Source of the DNA: a virus
Length of the DNA: 64,000 bases
Virus record (IMG/VR): IMGVR_UViG_3300038701_001282
Location: 1 to 64,000 of that record
Reading direction: 5' to 3' (one strand)
The position numbers and the translations under genes were made by a program. Each line of letters opens with the position of its first letter. The first letter of the stretch is position 1. Under the pieces are notes generated by a model, which was not told the origin of the DNA, did no database searches, and saw nothing but the letters and a program-made list of their open reading frames with translations. Positions 46,289 to 55,374 of the stretch are shown here, one piece after another.

Positions 46289-46613
46289 CATTGTAGTTAA
46301 TGTTAAAGATGCTCGTCGTAAAGGCTTTATTAAGTTCATGTCGGAAGTAAATGAGCAAATTAAGGCAGGTAATGAGCTTATCTTAGATCCACCTAATGCC
46401 CCACGAAGCGCACCTTCATTCAGAGCACACTTTAAACCAACAGGTAAAAAAGTAGAAGCTCCAGAGCCAGTTAAGACTCCTGCAGAAAAGATTGAGGAGT
46501 TGACTGGTAAAAAAGATCTTATGGGTCTAGCTAAAGAGTTAAATATTGAAGTTCCAGAGGATGTTAAAGCTCCTTTATCAATTAAAAAATTCTTGAGAGA
46601 GAACATTAAATAA
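46266..46613 (+). CDS. Hypothetical virion-module protein, 115 aa
   Basis: Lies between terminase and portal with a 23-base overlap of the terminase end. Helical and proline-containing (DPPNAPRSAPSFRAHFKPTG), with a C-terminal EKIEELTGKKDLMGLAKEL. Its location suggests a head or packaging accessory; no family recognised. Confidence 0.6.
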   Translation: MTQQKDTDIVVNVKDARRKGFIKFMSEVNEQIKAGNELILDPPNAPRSAPSFRAHFKPTGKKVEAPEPVKTPAEKIEELTGKKDLMGLAKELNIEVPEDVKAPLSIKKFLRENIK

Positions 46614-46632
46614 TTCTAATTAGGTGCGATGA

Positions 46633-48240
46633 ATGGCCGATACAGATAGTAAAGACATTAAGAAATCGGAGTCCATTGCATATACCTCTCCAGGGTTTGC
46701 AGCTCCGAATAAAACAGAAAGAGGGCAACCCCAGCCTGGAAATGGAAATCTAACATACATACAAGATCTTAAAAGAGAAGATCTTAAAATGCCTAGACGC
46801 ATTTGTACTTACGATGAAATGTGTCAAACAGCATCTGTCTCTCAAGCACTTGAAGTTACTCAAATACTATCCCTGTTGGCCACAGCTAATGGTAAGTTTG
46901 TTGGAGTCAAAGGAAGCATTGAGAGCCAAGAAGCAGCAGACTTTTTAAACTACTGTATCCATAACATGAAGCATGGCACTTGGTTACAGTTCTGCACAGA
47001 TATGGTTGATTACCTTAAGTATGGGTTTTCTCTTTTTAATATCGTACTAGAAAAAAGACAGTATGGAGAGTATAAGGGAAGCATAGTATTAGATAAACTA
47101 TCTCCCAGATCACAACAATCTCTTCATGGTTGGATGTTTAACAAAAAAGGCACTGAGCTTCTAGGAATGGTACAAAAGCCCCCTAGAACCAGTGCAACCT
47201 ATAAGCCATCAGAGTTTGGTGGACTGTTAACATCATATTCACTTAGCGATCTTAAAAGTAAGAAATACACACCAATCCTAAATAAAGATTTACTAAGATT
47301 TACACACAAAGAAACTAATAGAAATCCTCAAGGTAATTCACCTCTAGCTAGTTGCTATGAAGACTGGGCTGAGATGAATATTATTCAACAGTACGAGGTT
47401 ATAGGGGTATCTAAAGATCTTGGTGGATTGGTTGTAGTAAGAGTAAGACAAGAGTTACTTGACAAGGTTAAGCAACCTGAAATGCACCCTGCTGATTATG
47501 CTGCGTATTTACAACTAGAGCAGCAAGTTGCCAACATCCATGCAGGTAAACAGAGTTATATTATTTTAGGCGATGAAGCTCAAGATGGTAAATACTCCTA
47601 CGACATAAAGCTTCTAGGTATTGAAGGTCAAGGCAAGCAATATAAAACATCTGAGATTATCGAGAATAAGAAAAAGAATATCTATAACGCTTTTGGTGCT
47701 GGATATCTATTACTTGGTCAAGACTCACATGGAAGCTATAACTTATCTTCTACTGCTAAAGTAACTCACTCCTTCTATGTAGAACGAAATAATGCAGAAA
47801 TTAAATCCGTATTAGATTCAGATTTAGCTCCTAAATTGCTAGCAGCTAATGGGGTCTATTTGCCATTTAGTAAAATGCCTTATTTTGAGATGGCTGATCC
47901 AGACCAATTATCACTCGACGAGGCTAGTAAGTTTATTCAACGTACTAAATCAGTAGGCGCATTGACTCCCCAAGCAACTGGAGAGATCTATAAAGATGCA
48001 GGACTTACTACTGAAGGTATTGACGAATTAGACTTTACTGATAAGGGTTCAAGCAGAGCTGGAGAAAGCCAAGGTACAAGTGGTACTGGAAATTCTCAAG
48101 ATGGAGGAGTTGGATCTACCACTAACAATGAGAATGCAGTGACATCCAAGTCATTCAGGCTTGATTACGAAGATAATGAAATGTTTATAGCAGTTGATGA
48201 GACAACTGGTGAACAGATACAAATTAAAAAGGAGTCATAG
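46633..48240 (+). CDS. Portal protein
   Basis: A 535-residue protein placed between terminase and protease. It resembles DUF935-type portals: FLNYCIHNMKHGTWLQFCTD and YLKYGFSLFNIVLEK, DLLRFTHKETNRNPQGNSPL, and a KKKNIYNAFGAGYLLLGQD region before a disordered glycine/serine tail. The portal forms the dodecameric DNA channel at one capsid vertex. Confidence 0.82.
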   Translation: MADTDSKDIKKSESIAYTSPGFAAPNKTERGQPQPGNGNLTYIQDLKREDLKMPRRICTYDEMCQTASVSQALEVTQILSLLATANGKFVGVKGSIESQEAADFLNYCIHNMKHGTWLQFCTDMVDYLKYGFSLFNIVLEKRQYGEYKGSIVLDKLSPRSQQSLHGWMFNKKGTELLGMVQKPPRTSATYKPSEFGGLLTSYSLSDLKSKKYTPILNKDLLRFTHKETNRNPQGNSPLASCYEDWAEMNIIQQYEVIGVSKDLGGLVVVRVRQELLDKVKQPEMHPADYAAYLQLEQQVANIHAGKQSYIILGDEAQDGKYSYDIKLLGIEGQGKQYKTSEIIENKKKNIYNAFGAGYLLLGQDSHGSYNLSSTAKVTHSFYVERNNAEIKSVLDSDLAPKLLAANGVYLPFSKMPYFEMADPDQLSLDEASKFIQRTKSVGALTPQATGEIYKDAGLTTEGIDELDFTDKGSSRAGESQGTSGTGNSQDGGVGSTTNNENAVTSKSFRLDYEDNEMFIAVDETTGEQIQIKKES

Positions 48241-48242
48241 CT

Positions 48243-49667
48243 TTGGATAAGAAAGATCTTACAAAAGCGACTAATAACGATAAACGTAGATACTTGTCCA
48301 AAGAACTTCCTGGCGAGTTTTGGTTGTTAGATTGGGATGATGAGTATGTTTACTTTGATAAGTACAATGCAGTAGAAGATACCATAGTAGCATACAAAGC
48401 ACCTTACGTACTTGATGGCGTCAACGCTTCTATAGATATCGAAAACAAATCAGAAGTAGAAGAAGAGACAGTATACACTGAGAAACAGCTTGAAGGCGTA
48501 GTCACTAGATTGTTTCATAAATTATTTGGAGACAGTCAAGAACAAGGCCGTAAAGTTATCAAAATGTTTGATGACGAAGAAATGGTAGTTGTAGAGCCTC
48601 TTTACGTAGCATATGGTGATATAGACGCACACAATGAGACTTACTTAAATAAAGAAGCTGTTTATCAGTTAGTTGATTCTTTTAACGAGTCAATTGAAGA
48701 AAACATTCTTAAGTCATCTTACTTTCACACGCATGAGACAACTTCTTTCAAGTCTGTTAGGGCATGGGTAAACAAAGAAGAGTCTATGCTAGGTGATAAT
48801 CTAATACCAGCAATGCAGCCACTAGTTGAAGTACAGTTCACAAACAAAGCAGCTTTTGAGCTAAGAAAAGAAAAAGACCTATTAGGTGTAAGTATTGGTT
48901 GTAAGGCTATCCCTCACGATTCAAAAGGTGTTGAGGTGTCTAAAGATGCTTACTCAGAAAGAGACACATCAAAAGACGCTGTAACTTACTTAAGTGATTT
49001 CAACTTCATGTATGAGGGTGCTCACTTAGCTTACACAGATGCAAGCACAGGAGGAGCAGCCAGCTTGAATAACGAATATTATGCAATTAAGACAAAGCTT
49101 AAAGCTAACTTGTCTGAAGAGCAGAAAAGAATTCTTGAAGAATCAGGGGAAGATTTTATGCCCCTTGACAAGAGTGTAGAGTCTATCCCTTCCTCTGTAA
49201 TTGAAGAGGATTCAACAGGGGAGGATAAAATTAAAACCGAAAACGGAAACAGTGAGAATACTATGACCGAAGAAGAAATGCAAAAACAAGCAGATCTTGA
49301 AAAGGCTAACCAAGAGTTGCTTTCTCAAGTTGCTAAGTTTAAGCGCGATGGCATTAGTAAAGATCTGCAAAAATATGGTTTTGAAGCAGAACTGTGTGAA
49401 GAGGTCGCTGACCTTTTTGTTGCAGTCAGTGAAGACCAAGTAGATGTTCTAACTAAAGCTTTCGATGCAATCGAAGGTAAATTAGAGCAAGTACAAGCTG
49501 ATCTTAAGAAAGCTAGAGAAGATGCTAAAGAACAAGACGACCTAGAAAAGAGTCTTGAAAAAGAACAAGGTTATGCTGACGATGAGCCTGCAGAGCAAGC
49601 TCCTACTTCACTTAAAGATCGAGTGAAAGCAGCACAAGCTAAATTACAAGATAAGGAGAGCAAATAA
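48243..49667 (+). CDS. Prohead protease with scaffold-like C-terminal part (XkdF-like)
   Basis: Starts with TTG after a GGAG site. The middle (about 120-270) has the XkdF-like protease pattern: VEPLYVAYGDIDAHNETY, SSYFHTHETT, a GVSIGCKA strand and DFNFMYEGAHLAYTD. The C-terminal ~170 residues are a charged coiled coil typical of scaffolds. It probably matures the head and is itself degraded. Adjacent decoration and capsid genes support this. Confidence 0.78.
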   Translation: MDKKDLTKATNNDKRRYLSKELPGEFWLLDWDDEYVYFDKYNAVEDTIVAYKAPYVLDGVNASIDIENKSEVEEETVYTEKQLEGVVTRLFHKLFGDSQEQGRKVIKMFDDEEMVVVEPLYVAYGDIDAHNETYLNKEAVYQLVDSFNESIEENILKSSYFHTHETTSFKSVRAWVNKEESMLGDNLIPAMQPLVEVQFTNKAAFELRKEKDLLGVSIGCKAIPHDSKGVEVSKDAYSERDTSKDAVTYLSDFNFMYEGAHLAYTDASTGGAASLNNEYYAIKTKLKANLSEEQKRILEESGEDFMPLDKSVESIPSSVIEEDSTGEDKIKTENGNSENTMTEEEMQKQADLEKANQELLSQVAKFKRDGISKDLQKYGFEAELCEEVADLFVAVSEDQVDVLTKAFDAIEGKLEQVQADLKKAREDAKEQDDLEKSLEKEQGYADDEPAEQAPTSLKDRVKAAQAKLQDKESK

Positions 49668-50149
49668 TGCCTGACGTAGGTACAGCTAAAAAATATCTAT
49701 CTCAACTAGTAGCAGGCCCAATTCCATTTGAAGGCCCAGATGTTGCTAATTTTTTCACTGCACGAGTTAACCTTACTGCTGTTGGTGGTGATGTTGATTA
49801 CGTAGTTGGTACACCACTTGTATGGGACGCAACTAATACTGGCTTTGTTCCGTACGTAGCCCAAGACATTTCAGCAGCAGGTGCTAGTACACTTCCTGAC
49901 GAGTCTCCTGTGGCTATTTTTATTGGTTCTGCAGCTTCTGCAGGAGAGCCTGTAACAGTTGCTGAAGATGGTGATACAACTTGTACTGTTCTATTCCGTG
50001 GCCCAATCGCAGTTAACACTGACGGTATGGAGCTTACTGGTATTACTTCACAGAACGTATCGGAGTTTGTAGTTCAGCTAGAAAAGCAAGAAGTTAAAGT
50101 AATTTCTGCATCTACTGCTGTTACTCCATCTCACGTAGACAACTCGTAA
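49667..50149 (+). CDS. Head decoration protein
   Basis: 160 residues, beta-rich, acidic, lying immediately before the capsid gene. The V-G-x-P-L-V-W-D-A run and the AEDGDTTCTVLFRGP core resemble lambda gpD-type decoration proteins of the bacteriophage lambda head. It should stabilise the expanded capsid. Confidence 0.65.
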   Translation: MPDVGTAKKYLSQLVAGPIPFEGPDVANFFTARVNLTAVGGDVDYVVGTPLVWDATNTGFVPYVAQDISAAGASTLPDESPVAIFIGSAASAGEPVTVAEDGDTTCTVLFRGPIAVNTDGMELTGITSQNVSEFVVQLEKQEVKVISASTAVTPSHVDNS

Positions 50150-50174
50150 TAACAAAGATAAGGAATATTATAAA

Positions 50175-51254
50175 ATGACTATGACTCCTGCAGACCTAGT
50201 AAAAGCAGTTGGCCAGTCCTCTACAGATGCATATGAAATGGTTGATATCACTCAACCAATTATCCGTAAACCATCTAAACCTGGACTTCTTTCTGCTATC
50301 TTAACTCCAAATCCAGAATACGGTAATACTGACGTATTTGAATTTGATAATATTGAGTACACAGCTCAACTACCAGAAGGTAAGTCTCGAACTGAAGTAC
50401 CAGAAGCTAAGATCCGTAAAGACCTACCAACCAAAAAATACTACGCTATTCCTTCTTTTGGTCTAAGCTACACTATGACTCCAAAAGATATCGACAAGCG
50501 TCGTAAGATTGGTACTAGTGAACTAATGAAAGCTGAAGACCTCATTGCTGAAATGGAAATGAAACAGCAACTTGCATGGGAACTTCATAAAGAATTGGCA
50601 ATGGCTCAATTGCTTACTGCTGATACTAACCTTGTCTCTGGCGGCCCAGGTACAGTTTACAACTTCTACACTGATCTTGTAGGTGGTGCACGTCCTGCTG
50701 CTACTGACATGCTTCTAGGCGGAACTCAAGACCACTTCGTACAAGCTTCTGAGCAACGCGAAGAATTAGAAGAAGAACTAGCTCGTTATGGCTTCAGCGC
50801 TGATCGTATCGCTGTTATCTGCGGTCGTACTTACTTCAATGCTCGTCTTGAAATTGAAAAGCAAGAAGGCATTGCTCGTGAGCTTAATAACGCTAAAGAT
50901 CTAGTATCTGAGATTGTTCCTGAGATTTCTGACGGTAGCTTCAATTACCAAATGTTTGAATCTCACGATGGTCTTGTTTACATCAAGTACACTGCAAATA
51001 TTGCTGGTTCCAAATTAATCGCTGACGCTGATGCATACATGGTTCCTCTCGGCGTTACTGAGAACCTAATCACTACTGCATACGCTCCTGCTGTAACTAT
51101 GTCTTACGTTAACACTACTGCTGTTCCTATGTATTCATGGGCAAAAGAAGATGAGCGTTCTGGTATTACAGTAGCAACTGAAAGTAACGTATTGTACGCT
51201 AACTTGCGACCTAAAGCAGTTAAGCACCTTACTAGCTCTACCTTCCCATCTTAA
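50175..51254 (+). CDS. Major capsid protein (lambda E type)
   Basis: 359 residues with codon choice typical of a highly expressed gene. Features of the E-type fold are IIRKPSKPGLLSAILTPNPE, DNIEYTAQLPEGKSRTEV, the YYAIPSFGLSYTMTPKDI block, a helical spine (ELMKAEDLIAEMEMKQQLAW), and VPLGVTENLITTAYAPAV. A strong terminator follows, as is common for capsid genes. Confidence 0.88.
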   Translation: MTMTPADLVKAVGQSSTDAYEMVDITQPIIRKPSKPGLLSAILTPNPEYGNTDVFEFDNIEYTAQLPEGKSRTEVPEAKIRKDLPTKKYYAIPSFGLSYTMTPKDIDKRRKIGTSELMKAEDLIAEMEMKQQLAWELHKELAMAQLLTADTNLVSGGPGTVYNFYTDLVGGARPAATDMLLGGTQDHFVQASEQREELEEELARYGFSADRIAVICGRTYFNARLEIEKQEGIARELNNAKDLVSEIVPEISDGSFNYQMFESHDGLVYIKYTANIAGSKLIADADAYMVPLGVTENLITTAYAPAVTMSYVNTTAVPMYSWAKEDERSGITVATESNVLYANLRPKAVKHLTSSTFPS

Positions 51255-51261
51255 TATATTT

Positions 51262-51283
51262 AGGGGGCATGTAGCCCCCTTTA
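51262..51283 (+). terminator. Rho-independent terminator after capsid gene
   Basis: AGGGGGC pairs with GCCCCCT across an ATGTA loop and is followed by TTT. Expected for tuning expression of the capsid gene relative to later ones. Confidence 0.75.
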
Positions 51284-51305
51284 ACTGAATAAAAGGAAAC
51301 ATACA

Positions 51306-51713
51306 ATGGCTTTAGCTTTTGCAGATGCCCTACGAAATTCGCAGCTTGACGAAATCACTGCAGATATTGATGCAGGATCAGGCGCAGGCCTAATTCGAAT
51401 TTACGATGGTACTCGTCCCGCTACTGGTGCGGCTATCACAACCCAAACACTATTGGCTACTTTAACTCTAAGTGACCCATCATTCCCTGCTGCTTCAAGT
51501 GGCTCAATGACTGCCAACTCCATCACAGATGATTCTTCTGCTGATGCTACTGGAACTGCATCTTGGTTTCGTGTAGTTGATTCAGATAGTAACTTTGTAA
51601 TGGATGGCGATGTAGGTACTTCTGGTTCTGACTTGAACTTGAACTCTACTGCTATCACCGCTGGTGTTACAGTATCTATCAGCTCATTCGTATTGAATGC
51701 TGGTAATGCTTAA
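51306..51713 (+). CDS. Conserved phage structural protein, 135 aa
   Basis: The start MALAFADALRNSQLDEITAD, then IRIYDGTRPATGAAITTQ and SWFRVVDSDSNFVMDGDVG, is the pattern of a small beta-rich protein common in the head-tail modules of phages. It lies just after the major capsid protein. Location in the virion is inferred; role not known. Confidence 0.72.
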   Translation: MALAFADALRNSQLDEITADIDAGSGAGLIRIYDGTRPATGAAITTQTLLATLTLSDPSFPAASSGSMTANSITDDSSADATGTASWFRVVDSDSNFVMDGDVGTSGSDLNLNSTAITAGVTVSISSFVLNAGNA

Positions 51714-51862
51714 TAATAACTAATAAATAACTAAAAAAGTGGATGACTTAAACACCATTGTGATTTTGTTGGTGGCAATAACTAATAATAAATATATTCC
51801 CCAAGACTACCCCTTCTAGCGTGACTAATTGCATATGTTTTTGTTCATTCACTTTTTAATAT

Positions 51863-51882
51863 AGCAGTGGATACACACTGCT
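51863..51882 (+). other. Isolated hairpin in the 51714-51947 gap
   Basis: AGCAGTG pairs with CACTGCT across GATACA. No T run follows, so it may be a processing or pausing site rather than a terminator. The rest of the 234-base gap holds nothing else that I recognise. Confidence 0.4.
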
Positions 51883-51947
51883 TATGTCAAGCAAAAAGCC
51901 AGGTAGCAGAAGTTACTAAATTAAAATAAGCATACGAGATAATATAG

Positions 51948-52913
51948 ATGGCTATTAATGGCAAACTTGTAATGACCCAAACCCTCGATGGTGATTTAAG
52001 GGGGCAGTATGCAGATGGTGTGTTGCCTGGGCCTGCTCCAGTAGACACTAATGTTAGAGCTTACTGGGGATCTCACTCGTTAGGTGTATGGGACGCAGAA
52101 GAAGAACCAGGAAGTACTGCAGAAAGCTCTATGGGCTATTGGCTTAATTTAATGTCAGCAAATGCAGGATATCAAAGTGCTTACACTGGGTCTTTTGGCC
52201 AGATGGATTACATTGCAGTACCTCCTTTCGCATCTTTTGGTTTTGATAATAATTCGTATGACCCTTGGCCAAGTGGAACTTATCAAGCGCAAAATTTTGA
52301 CTACCACCTGATGATGGCCTCTAACTTTGATTTTGCTGGTATGACTCCAGCAGCATGGTTGTCAACTACTGCTCGATGCTTTGATTGGCAAAGAGATAAT
52401 GCTCCTGACATACCGATTATTATGTATCTTCATTACCCAGAGCCTGCACAGACTCCAACTACAGGCCCTGACGAAGATATGGATGCTACTCAGTGGCAAA
52501 TATATAGAGACTTTACAAGAAGTTTTGCAGTAGGAGAGTATGCACGTTGGTTTGTTGATGTACAGAACTTGTTAATTTCTACTTACCCTACATTAAGCTT
52601 CCGTACATTCCCTGGTGGCCCTGTAATAGCAGATATACAAGAGCTAGCATCTCTAAGTAGCTTAGTTTATACGGATTACTATGCAGATGGTGCTCCTCAT
52701 GGAACTAGATTGTACTTCTTCCTTGCTGCTGCAATCCTTTATCGAATGACCCATAACGAGAGAGCAGATGCTAATGGCGCATTTACTCCTCCTCCAGGAT
52801 TATTACCAACAGTTGTTGAAAATAACCTTACTGAAATATTTACAACTATAGACACACGTTTAGATTATTACGACTCACTACCTGCAGCAGACAGAGTTAT
52901 AGTCTACCCATAA
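51948..52913 (+). CDS. Virion-module SGNH-hydrolase-like protein
   Basis: The 321-residue protein starts MAINGKLVMTQTLDGDLRGQ, an anchor-like segment shared with the next gene. A hydrolase-like domain follows with GSHSL (41-45) and DGAPHG (D247, H251). It is clearly paralogous to the C-domain of the secreted protein at 5883-7313 (both have APHGT followed by a hydrophobic helix with FLAA). No signal peptide is present, so it is probably a tail or fibre enzyme that removes acyl groups from host surface glycans; this is inferred. Confidence 0.65.
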   Translation: MAINGKLVMTQTLDGDLRGQYADGVLPGPAPVDTNVRAYWGSHSLGVWDAEEEPGSTAESSMGYWLNLMSANAGYQSAYTGSFGQMDYIAVPPFASFGFDNNSYDPWPSGTYQAQNFDYHLMMASNFDFAGMTPAAWLSTTARCFDWQRDNAPDIPIIMYLHYPEPAQTPTTGPDEDMDATQWQIYRDFTRSFAVGEYARWFVDVQNLLISTYPTLSFRTFPGGPVIADIQELASLSSLVYTDYYADGAPHGTRLYFFLAAAILYRMTHNERADANGAFTPPPGLLPTVVENNLTEIFTTIDTRLDYYDSLPAADRVIVYP

Positions 52914-52939
52914 CACCACTCATAATATTAGGTCTTCTT

Positions 52940-54763
52940 ATGGCGAGCAATGGACAATTAGTCATCTCTCTCACTAATGGGAATATGCTTGGCAGCAACG
53001 CTTTAGGCACCTTAGAGGGTATGAGAATAGGTGGCGGTACAAATGGTTTAGCTGTTTGGGCAAATGCTTGGCAATTCCAAGATGTGATGAAGAACTCACG
53101 CGGTTGGAATGATCTAGGTGGCACTGGCGCATATGAGGTTAATAGATCAGATCATATTGTTAATATCGAAGGCGATAGATTACTACAAAAATTAGTAGCA
53201 AGCGATGTGATTGGTGATGATATACCACCCGGAGGTGTGTATACAGTCCGTAAAACTAATGGTAGTGCTAATTTAGAATATGGTGTTTCAAACTCAGGAG
53301 CACCTGGATCAACAGGATGGGTTACTGCTAGTGAAGTAACCTTCACCCATACTCAGGGTGAGAATATTGTTTTATATGCTCGTAGTTCTGATGGATTGCC
53401 TGCATCATTAAGCGGATTTGAAATACTTGTACCTGGGTTTGTTGAAGGACAAACATTTAGAACAGAATGGTACAACTTCTTTGCTGCAATGAACTTGGAT
53501 ACTATCCGATTCATGGATTGGTCAAACACCAATGACACATACATCATGGAATGGAGCGAACGAACTCAGCCAGATGCACTCAGTTATACAGCAGCAAGAC
53601 ATGGAAAGACATTCATGGATCATGAAGATGGAACTATAGTTCATCATGTTCCTTATGAAGTTCAAATAGAACTTTGTAATTTAATTGGAGCAAATATTTG
53701 GATTAACTTCCAGACAAGATGCTCCTTAGCGTATGCCCAATCATACGGAGCCTTAATAAATTCAGATTTAGATGCTGGATTGGATTGTTATGCAGAATAT
53801 TCCAATGAAACTTGGAATTGGCTGTTTAATGATAATGTTAGGTGGGCTTCATTCTTAGGCGCTGAAATCAGAGAAGCTGCAGGAACTGTAGGTAGTAATG
53901 TATTACCAATCAATGGAACAGCTCCTGCTGAAGATGCTTCATTATTTTTGTTCAAACATCCAGATGGCGGATTACGAGATGCCCCTGGCTCAATGAATTT
54001 TGGTGGTGTCACCTACCGAGCAATTAATGTTGGTGGAGGTACATTTGAACTTGTTACAGACGATGACCTCGACACTCCAGTAAACATTGCTGCCGATATG
54101 GATTATATATACTGGACAGAAGTTTCTGAAAATCCAAACTACGGAGATATTGAAGTTACTGCAGAAAGAACTGGAGTACGCTCTGTACAGTTATGGGACT
54201 CTTTCGAGATAGGTCTTGCAAGCTCTCATACTTACCACAGAGTCTTAGCTGGAGTTAGTGATTGGGTTTCAATCAATGAGAAGAAGGCTGGAGTTAATGG
54301 AGCAAATGGTGCTTATGATTACATGGCAATTGCACCGTACTTTGATTTCCATGATACATATACTCCAGGACTAACTAATGCTCAATTAGCAGCATTAGAT
54401 TTAACAGCGGCCAATAACAGATTAACTGAGTTACAAGATCAGATTAACTCTCCATCAAACTTTAATTTAATTTGTTATGAGTTTAACAACCACACTATTC
54501 CAGTATACATGACAGGCGGTACTTTAGAAGAGCGAACAGCAGTAATGGATGCTTACTACAAGTCTCCAGAGTGTGTGACTGTGCTTCAACACTTTCTTCA
54601 AGAGATGGCCAACGATGGCGTTGAGCTTGTTTGTTGGTTTGTTGCAGATATATCTAATGGCGGTGGTTTTGGTTTCTGGGGTGTTCAAGACTCACTGAGC
54701 CAGCCAAACAGAGTTAAGTATCAAATGTTGATTGATTATGCAGGTATCGTGGAGACCACCTAA
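52940..54763 (+). CDS. Large fibre-like protein with glycosidase-like domain
   Basis: 607 residues, with a start (MASNGQLVISLTNGNMLGSN) that aligns with that of the previous gene. From ~170 on it reads like a TIM-barrel polysaccharide-binding or -cleaving protein: DTIRFMDWSNTND, VPYEVQIELCNLIGANIWIN, CYAEYSNETWNWLF with the E-x-x-NE-x-W pattern found in secreted cellulose-binding-type proteins, then a late ICYEFNNHT. A receptor-binding depolymerase on the virion is likely. I see no signal peptide. Confidence 0.65.
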   Translation: MASNGQLVISLTNGNMLGSNALGTLEGMRIGGGTNGLAVWANAWQFQDVMKNSRGWNDLGGTGAYEVNRSDHIVNIEGDRLLQKLVASDVIGDDIPPGGVYTVRKTNGSANLEYGVSNSGAPGSTGWVTASEVTFTHTQGENIVLYARSSDGLPASLSGFEILVPGFVEGQTFRTEWYNFFAAMNLDTIRFMDWSNTNDTYIMEWSERTQPDALSYTAARHGKTFMDHEDGTIVHHVPYEVQIELCNLIGANIWINFQTRCSLAYAQSYGALINSDLDAGLDCYAEYSNETWNWLFNDNVRWASFLGAEIREAAGTVGSNVLPINGTAPAEDASLFLFKHPDGGLRDAPGSMNFGGVTYRAINVGGGTFELVTDDDLDTPVNIAADMDYIYWTEVSENPNYGDIEVTAERTGVRSVQLWDSFEIGLASSHTYHRVLAGVSDWVSINEKKAGVNGANGAYDYMAIAPYFDFHDTYTPGLTNAQLAALDLTAANNRLTELQDQINSPSNFNLICYEFNNHTIPVYMTGGTLEERTAVMDAYYKSPECVTVLQHFLQEMANDGVELVCWFVADISNGGGFGFWGVQDSLSQPNRVKYQMLIDYAGIVETT

Positions 54764-54994
54764 ATGAAAATATTTTATTCAAAAATTATTGACGGAGAAC
54801 GTGATTTGTTCTCTGTAGAGCAAGATGTTACAGGATTGACGACTATTATTGAAGGTCTTGAGTACCGAGTAATCAAGAATGTAACTATAGGCGAAGATAA
54901 AGTTAACTTCGGAGTAATACATGACTTAACTCCAGCAAAAATGGGATTAAGGCTTGGCGAGTTAGCAGAACTTTATGAAGATCAGGTTTCGTAA
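54764..54994 (+). CDS. Hypothetical protein, 76 aa
   Basis: Begins one base after the fibre gene stop. Beta-rich (IFYSKIIDGERDLFSVEQDV) with a short C-terminal helix. May be a fibre chaperone or accessory by position only. Confidence 0.55.
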   Translation: MKIFYSKIIDGERDLFSVEQDVTGLTTIIEGLEYRVIKNVTIGEDKVNFGVIHDLTPAKMGLRLGELAELYEDQVS

Positions 54995-55170
54995 TGATTG
55001 ACTACTTCAGAAAGGCAGAGAGACGTTTGTACAAAGCCATAAGAGATAAAGATGTTAACTCTTATAACGTTGCTAGAGATTCAATTACAAGTATGTTGAA
55101 GCGTCCTAAATTACGACTTACAAGCGATCAAATAACTTATTACAAAAGCTTACTGGAACTAAAGATTTAA
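54994..55170 (+). CDS. Hypothetical basic helical protein, 58 aa
   Basis: TAATG-coupled to the gene before. Basic helix (MIDYFRKAERRLYKAIRDKD). No family recognised. Confidence 0.55.
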   Translation: MIDYFRKAERRLYKAIRDKDVNSYNVARDSITSMLKRPKLRLTSDQITYYKSLLELKI

Positions 55171-55179
55171 GGTTTAACA

Positions 55180-55359
55180 ATGACACTGAATGAAATGAGG
55201 CAACTTGGTAAACAGCTTGTTGATGCCAAAAGAGATAAAGACCAGCAAGCATTTGACACATTACAAGAACAGTTAGCTCAAGAATATGAAGATAACCTTA
55301 TAGGTATGTCACGAGAAAGCCGAATTCATTTCCAGCATTTAATTAATTTACAGTTCTAG
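55180..55359 (+). CDS. Hypothetical helical protein, 59 aa
   Basis: Charged, glutamine-rich helical protein (MTLNEMRQLGKQLVDAKRDK). Sits between the fibre genes and the adhesin-like genes. Function unknown. Confidence 0.55.
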   Translation: MTLNEMRQLGKQLVDAKRDKDQQAFDTLQEQLAQEYEDNLIGMSRESRIHFQHLINLQF

Positions 55360-55374
55360 ATAGGGGAAGATCTA

